Part shown: positions 41,830 to 51,511 of the stretch, in pieces
Layout of the letters: each line of letters opens with the position of its first letter
Position numbering within the stretch: position 1 is the stretch's first letter
Source of the DNA: an uncultured Pelagibacteraceae bacterium
GTDB lineage: Bacteria > Pseudomonadota > Alphaproteobacteria > Pelagibacterales > Pelagibacteraceae
DNA length: 64,000 nucleotides
Reading direction: 5' to 3'
NCBI GenBank assembly: GCA_902603305.1
Contig: CACKUI010000002.1
Coordinates: 1 to 64,000, forward strand
Translations under genes and position numbers: made by a program
The notes under the pieces: generated by a model
The model's input: only the letters and a program-made list of their open reading frames with translations
The model's database searches: none
What the model was told of the DNA's origin: nothing

Positions 41830-42389
41830 TTTTTTGAGATCATATATCCATTTTTTGTACTCTTAATAAAATTGTTATCGTTGAAATATTTACTAATTTT
41901 TTTTCTCAATCTATAGATATGTGTTTCAACAGTATGAGTTTCGAGTTTTGAATTGTGACCCCATACTTCAATTTGTAACTGTGTTACGTTAACTGGTTTT
42001 TCAACATTGGAGATAAACATAATAATATTTGCCTCTCTCTCAGTTAAATCAAGGCTTTTTTCACTATTAAAAATTTTTCTTGAGTTTAAATTTAATTTAT
42101 AAACTCCCAAATCTATCTCCGATTGCTGGCTATACTTTTCTTTTAAAAATTTAATATTAATATTTTCAATTAATTTTACTATATCGATTGGAAAATTACT
42201 TATTACAATTTGATTTTCAAATTTTTTTATTTTTTTATTTGATATTACCAAATAATTATCCTTTGTTTTTAAATTAAGGTCAGTAATTTTATTTATATAA
42301 GTCAATTTAAAGTTTATATGATCGCTTATTTCACTTAGTATTTCATATAAAATTTTAAAATCATAAATTACTAAATTATCATTATTCAT
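41826..42389 (-). CDS. OmpR/PhoB-type winged-helix protein with degenerate N-terminal region
   Basis: C-terminal LTEREANIIMFI...LQIEVWGHNSKLETHTVETHIYRLRKKI; no clear phosphoacceptor receiver motif. Confidence 0.8.
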   Translation of the reverse strand: MNNDNLVIYDFKILYEILSEISDHINFKLTYINKITDLNLKTKDNYLVISNKKIKKFENQIVISNFPIDIVKLIENINIKFLKEKYSQQSEIDLGVYKLNLNSRKIFNSEKSLDLTEREANIIMFISNVEKPVNVTQLQIEVWGHNSKLETHTVETHIYRLRKKISKYFNDNNFIKSTKNGYMISKK

Positions 42390-42404
42390 ATATAACTTAA
42401 GAAT

Positions 42405-42899
42405 ATGACAATTGTTCTAAAAAATAAAGCATCACTTCTGTTTGATGATTTTATCTTTCAGTGTTCTATTGGAAAGAAAGGACTAGTTAAAAATAAGATC
42501 GAGGGTGATAAAAAAACTCCTATTGGAACATATTCATTAGGTAATTTATATTACAGAAAAGATAGGAACCCAAAACCATTAACGAGATTAAAATGTATTC
42601 CAATAAAAAAAAATATGGGATGGTGTGATGATATAAAAAGTAAAAAAAATTATAACAAATTAATTAAAGTTGATAATAAAATAAAGCATGAAAAATTATT
42701 TAGAAAAGATTACAAATATGATTTTATGATCCCTATTAATTACAATACAAAAAAAACTAAGTTAGGTAGAGGTAGTGCTATCTTTTTACATTTAACAAAA
42801 AATTATAGCTCAACATTAGGGTGTATTACAATTAAAAAGAAAGATTTTTTGATACTTTTAAAATTAATAAATAAAAATACCAAAATAAGATTAACTTAA
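42405..42899 (+). CDS. L,D-transpeptidase family (YkuD) protein
   Basis: DKKTPIGTYSLG; HLTKNYSSTLGCITI active-site Cys motif. Confidence 0.85.
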   Translation: MTIVLKNKASLLFDDFIFQCSIGKKGLVKNKIEGDKKTPIGTYSLGNLYYRKDRNPKPLTRLKCIPIKKNMGWCDDIKSKKNYNKLIKVDNKIKHEKLFRKDYKYDFMIPINYNTKKTKLGRGSAIFLHLTKNYSSTLGCITIKKKDFLILLKLINKNTKIRLT

Positions 42900-43558
42900 C
42901 CTCTTTGACCAAAAATATTAGATCCAATTCTTAAATAAGTGGAGTTATACTCCAAGGCACTTAAATAGTCTGAGGACATTCCCATACTTAATTCATTAAG
43001 ATTTATAATCTCATTTAACTCACTCATTTGTGAGAAGAATTGCGAAGAGTCTTCTCCAAAAGGAGGAATGCACATCAAACCTATAACATTTAAATTAAGA
43101 TCTTTAGTATATTTATAAAAATCTAAAAGATTTTCTTTCACTATTCCTGATTTTTGAACTTCCTCGCCAAGATTTATTTGTATAAAAATTTTAGGTTTAG
43201 TATTCTGTTTTTCTTGCTCTTCTGAGATTTTTTTAGCTAACTTTTCATTATCTAAGGAGTGAATATAATCAAATATTTTTACTGCAAATTTTACTTTATT
43301 AGTCTGAAGTTTGCCAATTAGATGTAAATTTATCTTATTATTTTTAATTTTGACATCAGTCCATTTTTCAATTGCCTCTTGAACTTTATTTTCTCCATAA
43401 TCTAAATGGCCGTATTCAACTAATGGTAAGATATGATCCAACTTAAATGTTTTTGAAACTGCAATTATTTTAGGTATTCTCTTTTTATTTTTCAAATTCA
43501 ATAACTTTGAATTGATTGAACTTTGAATTGATATTAGGTTTTGAACTGTTGAATGCAT
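42896..43558 (-). CDS. YggS-family pyridoxal phosphate homeostasis protein
   Basis: KIIAVSKTFKLDHI, DYGENKVQEA, HLIGKLQTNKVK, GLMCIPPF, LSMGMSSDY. Confidence 0.94.
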   Translation of the reverse strand: MHSTVQNLISIQSSINSKLLNLKNKKRIPKIIAVSKTFKLDHILPLVEYGHLDYGENKVQEAIEKWTDVKIKNNKINLHLIGKLQTNKVKFAVKIFDYIHSLDNEKLAKKISEEQEKQNTKPKIFIQINLGEEVQKSGIVKENLLDFYKYTKDLNLNVIGLMCIPPFGEDSSQFFSQMSELNEIINLNELSMGMSSDYLSALEYNSTYLRIGSNIFGQRG

Positions 43559-44116
43559 AAAAATTTATTAAAAAAATATTACTTTATAGAAAAATTTGAG
43601 AAAAGTAATATTGATATCCAAACAGAAAATACAACAATTATATATAGAAATTATAAAAAAAAATATAATATTAAAGAGCTGACTGATTTAAAGAATTACT
43701 GTAGGAGAAAGAGTTTAAAATTTTTACTATCTAATAACATAAAATTATCTATCAAATTAGGTTTAGATGGAGCTTATATACCCTCTTTCAATAAGGATTA
43801 TATTCATCTTAGTTATTTCTTTAAAAAAAATTTTATTTTAATAGGTTCTGCACATAATTTGAAAGAATTTAGAATTAAGGAAAGACAAAATGTAGATAAA
43901 ATTGTTCTCTCCTCATTATTTAAAAAAAACAATAATTACCTAGGAATAAACAAATTTAAACTATTATCCAATTATACAGAAAAAAAAATAATAGCTTTAG
44001 GTGGTATTTCAAAAGAAAATTTGAAATTAATTAAATTAACTAAATCAAGTGGATTTGCAGGAATTTCTATTTTCAATAAAAAAAAGGCCCCTAAAAAGGG
44101 GCCCTTTTTTAAGTAA
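43553..44116 (+). CDS. Divergent thiamine-phosphate synthase (ThiE-like) protein
   Basis: GLDGAYIP, GSAHNLKEFRIK, IALGGISKENLKLIKLTKSSGFAGISIF. Confidence 0.65.
   Translation: MHKNLLKKYYFIEKFEKSNIDIQTENTTIIYRNYKKKYNIKELTDLKNYCRRKSLKFLLSNNIKLSIKLGLDGAYIPSFNKDYIHLSYFFKKNFILIGSAHNLKEFRIKERQNVDKIVLSSLFKKNNNYLGINKFKLLSNYTEKKIIALGGISKENLKLIKLTKSSGFAGISIFNKKKAPKKGPFFK
44081..44110. terminator. Bidirectional rho-independent terminator overlapping the 3' end of the thiE-like CDS
   Basis: AAAAAGGCCCC-TAAAAA-GGGGCCCTTTTTT between convergent genes. Confidence 0.85.
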
Positions 44117-44129
44117 TTTGCTTCTTCAA

Positions 44130-45065
44130 TTAGAATGCAAATGAGAAGTTAATCTCGTAACCTTTGTTGTCTGCAGTCGATGTTCCAGCTACGTTATCAG
44201 TTGTCTGATGTGAAGCAGAAATCGCTACACCACCTGCTGTAAACGAAACACTTACCGCGTTCGAATCTTGATCACTTTTAGTAGAATCTTCATAATCTAG
44301 TGAAGAAGTACCATAAGATACAGATATGTCATCACTTACTGCGTAAGATATACCTATTGCAGTGAAGTCTTCGTCAGCATCTGCAGTACCCGAATCAGAT
44401 TCATTCGATTGGTATCCAACTGTTATTGGTCCCATAGCATAGTTAATGTTAAATACATTATTATCTACACCTGCAGCTGTATTATTGTTTTCACCCATTG
44501 CAGCACTTACAGACAAACCTTCAATACCTGTAAATTGAACACCAATTTCTGTTGAGCTTTCAACTTGTGTTGTTCCTCTTGATGGCTCATATGCTGCTTT
44601 GATAGCTATACCATCTGATACTGTGTAGTCATAAATGAAACCATTTGTTCCTACTGCAGCATTAGTTGGGCCGTCAGCTGTTCCTGAAATCGCTGTACTC
44701 CAAGACTCTTCGTTAGCAGTTGGAGTTAAGTCGTCCCAAGCGCCAACTGGTCCAGATGTACCTGATCCAGAGAAAGTTAGTTTACCCATATCTCCTGTGT
44801 CGATTGAAATGCTTCTGTCATCGTAAACACCAGCATTATCTATTTCAAGAGATGTTGAAATTGTGAAACCATTATCCATTTCACCACTACCTGTGAAAGT
44901 TAGTGAGTCAGTCATTGACCAACCATTAGGAGCGTTACTGTTATCTTCACCACCAAAAAATAGTGAAGTAGCAGCTGAAACAGATACAGATGCAGCTTGT
45001 GCTGAACCCGCTGTTACTAATGCAGTACCTAATGCTGTCAATCCTAGTTTTTTTAGATTGTTCAT
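44130..45065 (-). CDS. Outer membrane porin
   Basis: Signal peptide (LGLTALGTALVTAGSAQA|A), alternating beta-strand pattern, C-terminal GYEINFSFAF ending in Phe. Confidence 0.85.
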   Translation of the reverse strand: MNNLKKLGLTALGTALVTAGSAQAASVSVSAATSLFFGGEDNSNAPNGWSMTDSLTFTGSGEMDNGFTISTSLEIDNAGVYDDRSISIDTGDMGKLTFSGSGTSGPVGAWDDLTPTANEESWSTAISGTADGPTNAAVGTNGFIYDYTVSDGIAIKAAYEPSRGTTQVESSTEIGVQFTGIEGLSVSAAMGENNNTAAGVDNNVFNINYAMGPITVGYQSNESDSGTADADEDFTAIGISYAVSDDISVSYGTSSLDYEDSTKSDQDSNAVSVSFTAGGVAISASHQTTDNVAGTSTADNKGYEINFSFAF

Positions 45066-45284
45066 ATTATTACCTTTCGTTAATTGTTTAATATTAAACA
45101 GAACACAAATACCAATTTTGCTGGCTTTTTGTGCTATATTATCGAGCTTTCATGTTTTTTTTGTAATTGTGTTGTATTTTTACATCACTAAAAATGTTGA
45201 ATTATTTAACATTTTAACCATTTCTAAAAAAATTCTTTTAATTATTATGTTTTATCATCTATTACTAAGTTTTTAGGAACATTT

Positions 45285-45863
45285 ATGTCAAATTTTTTAA
45301 GTTTTCGAATCACTGCTTTCTTGGCAATAGTTTTGCTCACTCTTAGTTCGTGTAAATCTATTGAGGATTTACCTGGAGGAGATGCTAGAAAAAATCCTCC
45401 TGATCCAAAAAAAAGAGTTAAAAAGAATTTAGAGGAAGGCAGAGGCTTTAGGCTGGATAATGCCCTTAAAGGTGGCTCTGGTAAAGGTGGAGATTTTATG
45501 TTTGCTAGTGCTAATGAACTTTGGAGAGCTTCACTTGATACTCTTGATTTTATGCCTCTATCATCAGTTAATTACAGCGGGGGAATTATAATAACTGACT
45601 GGTACTCAGATAATGATAGTTTAAATGAATCAGTAAAAATATCAATTCGTTTTTTAACAAACGAAGTTAGAGCTGATGCATTAGACATAAAAATTTTTTA
45701 TAAAAAGTGTAATCAAGTTGCTAGCTGTAAAATATCGCAAAAAACTGGATCACTTTTAACAGAACTTAAAAAAGAAATTTTAAGTAAAGCTGCAATTTAC
45801 AAAAAACAAAACAAAGATAAAAACTTCAAACCTTATAAAGGTAGTGCGGTTAAACAAGATTAG
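45285..45863 (+). CDS. DUF3576 lipoprotein
   Basis: Lipobox LLTLSSC; ANELWRASLDTLDFMPLSSVNYSGGIIITDWYSD; upstream of leuS as in other alphaproteobacteria. Confidence 0.88.
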   Translation: MSNFLSFRITAFLAIVLLTLSSCKSIEDLPGGDARKNPPDPKKRVKKNLEEGRGFRLDNALKGGSGKGGDFMFASANELWRASLDTLDFMPLSSVNYSGGIIITDWYSDNDSLNESVKISIRFLTNEVRADALDIKIFYKKCNQVASCKISQKTGSLLTELKKEILSKAAIYKKQNKDKNFKPYKGSAVKQD

Positions 45864-45874
45864 CTTAATTTTTT

Positions 45875-48430
45875 GTGACTTCATTGGAAAGATATAATTT
45901 CAAAACTGTTGAGAAAAAATGGCAAGATGTCTGGCAGGATAACGCTGTTTTTAAATCTAAATTGGATCATTCTAAAGAAAAATTTTACTGTTTAGAAATG
46001 TTTCCATATCCATCGGGTAAAATACACATGGGTCACGTTAGAAACTATACAATTGGGGATGTTTTATCACGTTATAAAACATTAAAAGGTTTTAATGTAA
46101 TGCATCCAATGGGTTGGGATGCATTTGGTATGCCAGCAGAAAATGCTGCAAGAGAAAATAACTTAGATCCAAAAGATTGGACAAACAAAAATATATCAAC
46201 AATGAAAGAACAGTTAAAGCGTCTTGGTCTTTCTATTGATTGGGATAGAGAAATTTCTACTTGTTCAGAGGAATATTATAAACATCAACAATTATTTTTT
46301 TTAGAACTTTATGAAAAAGGGTTAGTTTATAGAAAAGAAAACTATGTAAATTGGGATCCAATCGATGAGACAGTTCTAGCAAATGAGCAAGTAATTGATG
46401 GCAAGGGATGGCGTTCAGGAGCTATCGTTGAACGTAAAAAATTAAATCAATGGTTTTTTAATATTTCAAAATTTTCACAAGAGTTACTTGATGGTTTAGA
46501 AAGTTTAGAGAAATGGCCAAACAAAGTGAAAGTTATGCAAAAAAATTGGATAGGTAAATCATTTGGTTGCGAAATTTCATTTAAAACTGAGGGAGATATA
46601 CCTATAAATGAAATAAAATGTTTTACTACTAGACCTGATACCTTATTCGGATTTTCATTTTTAGCTCTATCAGTAGACCATGAAATTTCTAAATTTTTTG
46701 CAGATAACAAAGAATTTGAGGAGTTTAAAAATGAATGTTCAAAAACTGGAACCACAGAGGAGGCGATTGCTATTGGGGAGAAAGTTGGCTTCAAAACTAA
46801 TTTAATGGCAATAAATCCTTTAAATCCAAAACAAAAAGTGCCAGTTTTCTTTGCAAATTTTGTTCTGATGGATTATGGATTTGGTGCAGTTTTTGGGTGC
46901 CCTGCACATGACCAAAGAGACTTTGATTTTGCAAGAAAATACGGTCTTGATATAAAAACTGTTGTAAAGCCAGATAATGAAAAAGACGATTTTGAGGTAA
47001 AAGATGAGGCATATTCTGGAGCTGGGTCTTTAATAAATTCAGAATTTCTTAATGGTCTCAAAGTTCCTGAGGAGTCAATTCTCAAAACAATTGATATATT
47101 AGAAGAAAAAAAAATAGGAAAAAAAAAAATTAATTTTAGGTTAAAAGATTGGGGTGTTTCAAGACAGAGATATTGGGGTTGCCCTATACCAATTGCATAC
47201 GACGAAAATGGAAATGTTACAACAATTCCCAAAAAAGACTTACCAGTAAAACTTCCAGAGAATGTAGATTTAAATGCAAAAGGTAACCCTTTAGACTTAG
47301 AAAATAAATGGAAAAGTGTCATAATTAGTGGAAAAAAATATACCAGAGAAACCGACACGCTCGATACTTTTGTTTGTTCATCTTGGTATTATCTTAGATT
47401 TTGCTCACCAGATAATTTAGAATATGGTTTTAATCAAGAGGAAATAGATTATTGGATGCCTGTTGACCAATATATAGGTGGGGTAGAGCACGCTATTCTT
47501 CACTTGTTGTATTCAAGATTTTTTATGAAAGCAATAGGATACAAAAATGAAAATTTCAAATTTAAGGAACCCTTTGAAGGTTTGTTTACCCAGGGTATGG
47601 TATGCCACGAAACTTATAAAGATAAAAATAATAATTGGTTGAGCCCAGATGAGATAGAATTGATTGATGGTCAGTTCTATAAAAAAGAAGATTCCAATCA
47701 TAAGGTTCAAGTTGGGTCTTCAGAATCAATGTCAAAATCAAAAAAAAATGTTATTGATCCTGAAAATATAATTAATAATTATGGTGCTGATGCAGTAAGA
47801 CTATTTATACTATCAGATAGTCCACCTGAAAAGGATGTACAATGGTCAGAGCAAGGAATGGTTGCTTCATATAAATTTTTACAAAAACTTTGGGCCTTAC
47901 ACAATAAAATTAAGAAAAAAATTCAAAGTGATAATATGGAGAGTGATCAAAATAATAATTTAGAAAAATTTACTAATCAAATGATAAATAAGATTACGAA
48001 TAACCTTGAGGATTTTAATTACAATGTTGTCATAGCTAATATTTATGAGACGTATAATTTTTTTAATAAAGAAATCGATAAAAATATCGATAGTAAAATT
48101 CTTAAAGAAAATTATATTAAATTACTTATATTGTTCACACCTGCAATTCCACATTTCACATCAGAGTGTTTAGAGGAATTGAAACTTTTGAGTGATATAA
48201 AATGGCCTTCTGTAGAAAGAAATCTCCTAGAAGAGGATAAAATAGATTATGTAATACAGATTAATGGAAAAAAAAGGGCTATTTTAAATGAAAATAGAGA
48301 TATTGATCAAGAAAGTCTTCTGAGTAAATTAAAAGCTAATAAATTATCAGAAAAATATTTAAAAGATAAATCTATAAATAAAATTGTATTTGTGAAAAAC
48401 AGGTTAATAAATATTTTAACAAATGAATAA
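45875..48430 (+). CDS. leuS: Leucyl-tRNA synthetase
   Basis: [25 protein letters not shown]-type [11 protein letters not shown] start. Confidence 0.97.
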   Translation: MTSLERYNFKTVEKKWQDVWQDNAVFKSKLDHSKEKFYCLEMFPYPSGKIHMGHVRNYTIGDVLSRYKTLKGFNVMHPMGWDAFGMPAENAARENNLDPKDWTNKNISTMKEQLKRLGLSIDWDREISTCSEEYYKHQQLFFLELYEKGLVYRKENYVNWDPIDETVLANEQVIDGKGWRSGAIVERKKLNQWFFNISKFSQELLDGLESLEKWPNKVKVMQKNWIGKSFGCEISFKTEGDIPINEIKCFTTRPDTLFGFSFLALSVDHEISKFFADNKEFEEFKNECSKTGTTEEAIAIGEKVGFKTNLMAINPLNPKQKVPVFFANFVLMDYGFGAVFGCPAHDQRDFDFARKYGLDIKTVVKPDNEKDDFEVKDEAYSGAGSLINSEFLNGLKVPEESILKTIDILEEKKIGKKKINFRLKDWGVSRQRYWGCPIPIAYDENGNVTTIPKKDLPVKLPENVDLNAKGNPLDLENKWKSVIISGKKYTRETDTLDTFVCSSWYYLRFCSPDNLEYGFNQEEIDYWMPVDQYIGGVEHAILHLLYSRFFMKAIGYKNENFKFKEPFEGLFTQGMVCHETYKDKNNNWLSPDEIELIDGQFYKKEDSNHKVQVGSSESMSKSKKNVIDPENIINNYGADAVRLFILSDSPPEKDVQWSEQGMVASYKFLQKLWALHNKIKKKIQSDNMESDQNNNLEKFTNQMINKITNNLEDFNYNVVIANIYETYNFFNKEIDKNIDSKILKENYIKLLILFTPAIPHFTSECLEELKLLSDIKWPSVERNLLEEDKIDYVIQINGKKRAILNENRDIDQESLLSKLKANKLSEKYLKDKSINKIVFVKNRLINILTNE

Positions 48431-48898
48431 AATCGTACCAAAATTAACAATATTTTTTTTATTGATTGGATTAACTTCGTGTTCGTACAGCCCAATTTTT
48501 TCAGCAAAAAATTATAATTTTGAAATTGATAATATTATTTTAATTGGAGAGAAAGAAATAAATAATGTAATTGAAAATAAACTTAAATTAATTCGAAACG
48601 ATGGGAGTACAAACAAAAAAAATATAATATTGAAATAATATCAAAAAAAAACATAAATACTATCTCTAAAGATTCAAAAGGAGATCCATTAAAATTTGAA
48701 ATGATTGCTTACGTCGAATACAAATTGACACATAACGAAATTTCTCTATTAAAGAAAAAAGTCAAAAAAAATAGTATATACAATAATGACTCTGATAAAT
48801 TTGAACTTGAACAGAGCGAAAAGATAATCTTAAAAAACCTTTCAGAAAGTATAAGTGATACAATTATTTCATCAATCATAAACTTAGATGATAATTAA
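48423..48898 (+). pseudogene. lptE: LPS-assembly lipoprotein LptE, single-base frame disruption at an A8 tract (frame may be recovered; see findings)
   Basis: Frame 1 [26 protein letters not shown]...; frame 2 YNIEIISKKNINTISKDSKGDPLKFEMIAYVEYKL... continues from the A8 run at 48615-48622. Located leuS-lptE-holA. Confidence 0.8.
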
Positions 48899-49865
48899 AA
48901 GCTTTGAATTAGATAAACTACGATCTTCCAGCTCAAATGTTCACCTTATTCATGGAAATAATGAAGGTGTAAAAGAAGATATAATAAATAATATTTATTT
49001 AAAGGAATTTAATGGTGAATTATTAAAATATGATGAGTATGAAGTTTTAAATAATGGTGATGAATTTATATCTAGCCTATTAACTGACTCACTTTTTAGT
49101 ACAAATAAAATTATCATAATTTCAAGAGCTACTGATAAAATTGTTGATGTAATAAATGATATTTTAGAAAGAGGAAAATCTGAAACAAAAATTATAATTA
49201 AATGCCATAGCTTAGAGAAAAAATCTAAACTTAGAAAACTTTTTGAAAAAGAGGGTAATATTATCTGTACTCCTGTTTATGAGGATGACAATAGATCATT
49301 AAACTCGATTATACAGATTTTTTTAAAAGAGAACAAATTTAACTTATCCCAAGAAATTAAAAATATTCTCATCGAAAGATCAAAGGGCGATAGAATAAAT
49401 TTAAGAAATGAATTGATAAAATTAAAAAATTTATCACTAAGTAAAAAAATATTAAGTATTGATGATGTAGATAAACTTTCAAATCTTGCAGAAAATTATA
49501 GTGTTTTCGAATTATCAGATAACTATTTGGCTAAAAACTCGAAGAAAGTTTCTAATATTCTTAATGAAAATAATTATTCATCAGAAGATTGTATATTAAT
49601 AATAAGAACAATATTGAGTAAATCCAAAAGACTTTTAAAAATAAGAAATGAAATTGATAATAATTCAGATATTGATCAGGCTATATCCAGTATAAAACCC
49701 CCTATATTTTGGAAAGAAAAAGACATAGTTAAAAAACAGGCACAATCTTGGACAACTAATGAGGTAAAAGAAATTATATTTAAAATCAGTGATTTAGAGG
49801 CTCTAGTTAAGAAAAATACAGCAAATTCAATACTTTTTGTCTCTAATTTTGTAAGTAATTACTAA
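48888..49865 (+). CDS. holA: DNA polymerase III subunit delta
   Basis: VHLIHGNNEGVKEDIINNIY...; conserved position leuS-lptE-holA-parB. Confidence 0.9.
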   Translation: MIIKSFELDKLRSSSSNVHLIHGNNEGVKEDIINNIYLKEFNGELLKYDEYEVLNNGDEFISSLLTDSLFSTNKIIIISRATDKIVDVINDILERGKSETKIIIKCHSLEKKSKLRKLFEKEGNIICTPVYEDDNRSLNSIIQIFLKENKFNLSQEIKNILIERSKGDRINLRNELIKLKNLSLSKKILSIDDVDKLSNLAENYSVFELSDNYLAKNSKKVSNILNENNYSSEDCILIIRTILSKSKRLLKIRNEIDNNSDIDQAISSIKPPIFWKEKDIVKKQAQSWTTNEVKEIIFKISDLEALVKKNTANSILFVSNFVSNY

Positions 49866-50711
49866 TAATTTTTCTTAATAATCTCTACCAATCTATCAAG
49901 CTGATCAGCTGCTTTATATTCTAAACTGATAGTTCCAGAGTTATTTTTTTTATTTTTAACAAAAACTCTCATCCCAATTTTATCGGTTAGCTCCTCCTCA
50001 AGACTTATAATATTTGGATCTTTTTGATTAGTAAAGCTATTAGAACTAGATTTTAACATTCTTACTAAAGTTTCGGCTTGCCTAACTGATAATTTTTTTG
50101 AAATAATTTTCTTTGCTAAAAGAATAGCATTATCTAAGCCCACTAAAATTTTTGCATGACCTTGTGATAATTTTTCTTCAATAATTAATTCAATTATTTC
50201 TTGTGGGAGTGAAAGGAGTCGTAAACAATTTGATATATGCGCTCTACTTTTGCCTATAAATTTTGATACTTTATCTTGATCATAACTAAATTCGTCAATT
50301 AACCTTTTATAACCTTCTGCTTCTTCAATAGGGTTTAAATCTTTTCTTTGCACGTTTTCTACAATAGCAAATTCCAAAGATTTAAGGTTATCAACATTAA
50401 TTATCACCACTGGAACTTCATGAAGTCCTGCATATTGCGCAGCTTGCCATCTTCTTTCTCCTGCTATTATTTCAAATTTATCCTCTTCATCAGCAGATGG
50501 TCTAACAATTATAGGTTGGATTATTCCAAGCTCTCTTATTGAGTTAGTTAGTTCCTCTAAACTTGTTTCATCAAATTTTTTTCTAGGCTGATACTTATTT
50601 CTGACTAATGAACTTATTGAGACATTCTTTTTATCATCAATTTTTTCACTATCACCTATCAGGGAAGACAATCCTCTTCCAAGTCCTTTTTTTTGATTTA
50701 AACGGATTCAT
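49862..50711 (-). CDS. parB: Chromosome partitioning protein ParB; N-terminal frame disrupted at an A8 tract
   Basis: NKYQPRKKFDETSLEELTNSI, IAGERRWQAAQYAGL, HTH. Tracked ORF starts at TTG (50671); the conserved KGLGRGLSSLIGD lead-in reaches an ATG at 50711 only if one A is removed. Confidence 0.88.
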
Positions 50712-51511
50712 CATGCTGCGCTCTCCACTGGTTTGTCTTGATTTAAAAATTCCTCTGTAAAATTAAAATATGCTTTGCTACCTGGGCAAGTCTTGTCATA
50801 AATAAGTACCGGCACACCATGAGAGGGTGCTTCTGACAATCTGACATTTCTCGGTACAGCTGTGTTGTAAACTTTATTCTTAAAGTAGTTTCTTGCCTCA
50901 GCCTCTACCTCACCAGATAATTTATTTCTTTTATCATACATGGTTAGCAGTATACCTCTAATGTCTAGAGAAGGGTTTAGGTTTGATTTTATCCTCTCGA
51001 TTGTTTTAATGAGCTGCGTTAAACCCTCTAAAGCAAAGAATTCTGTCTGAAGTGGTACTACAAGAGCATCTGATGCTACCAAAGCCATAACTGTGAGAAG
51101 GCTTAAGGATGGAGGGCAGTCAATTATAATATAATCATAGGATTGCCCAGAATTGTTTAAAATTAGGGTTAATTCATCTTTCAATTTAAAGGCTCTCCTA
51201 CTATCACCTGCTGTTTCAACCTCTAGTCCAGACAAATCAACATTTGATGATATCAAATCCAAATTTTTAAAGCTTGTAGGTAAGACTACCTCTGAAATTT
51301 TTTTATTTCCATTCAATACATTATAAATATTTTGATCAGATCTTGTTGTGTTAGATAATCCAAGTCCTGTTGTAGCATTACCTTGAGGATCAAGATCGAT
51401 AACAAGAATTTTTTTTCCTTTCATCGTTAAACCAGCAGCAAGATTGATGACAGTAGTAGTCTTACCTACACCACCTTTCTGGTTTATAACTGAAATAATT
51501 TTTCTACTCAT
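50711..51511 (-). CDS. parA: Chromosome partitioning ATPase ParA
   Basis: INQKGGVGKTTTVINLAAGL, DLDPQGNATTGLG. Confidence 0.97.
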   Translation of the reverse strand: MSRKIISVINQKGGVGKTTTVINLAAGLTMKGKKILVIDLDPQGNATTGLGLSNTTRSDQNIYNVLNGNKKISEVVLPTSFKNLDLISSNVDLSGLEVETAGDSRRAFKLKDELTLILNNSGQSYDYIIIDCPPSLSLLTVMALVASDALVVPLQTEFFALEGLTQLIKTIERIKSNLNPSLDIRGILLTMYDKRNKLSGEVEAEARNYFKNKVYNTAVPRNVRLSEAPSHGVPVLIYDKTCPGSKAYFNFTEEFLNQDKPVESAA

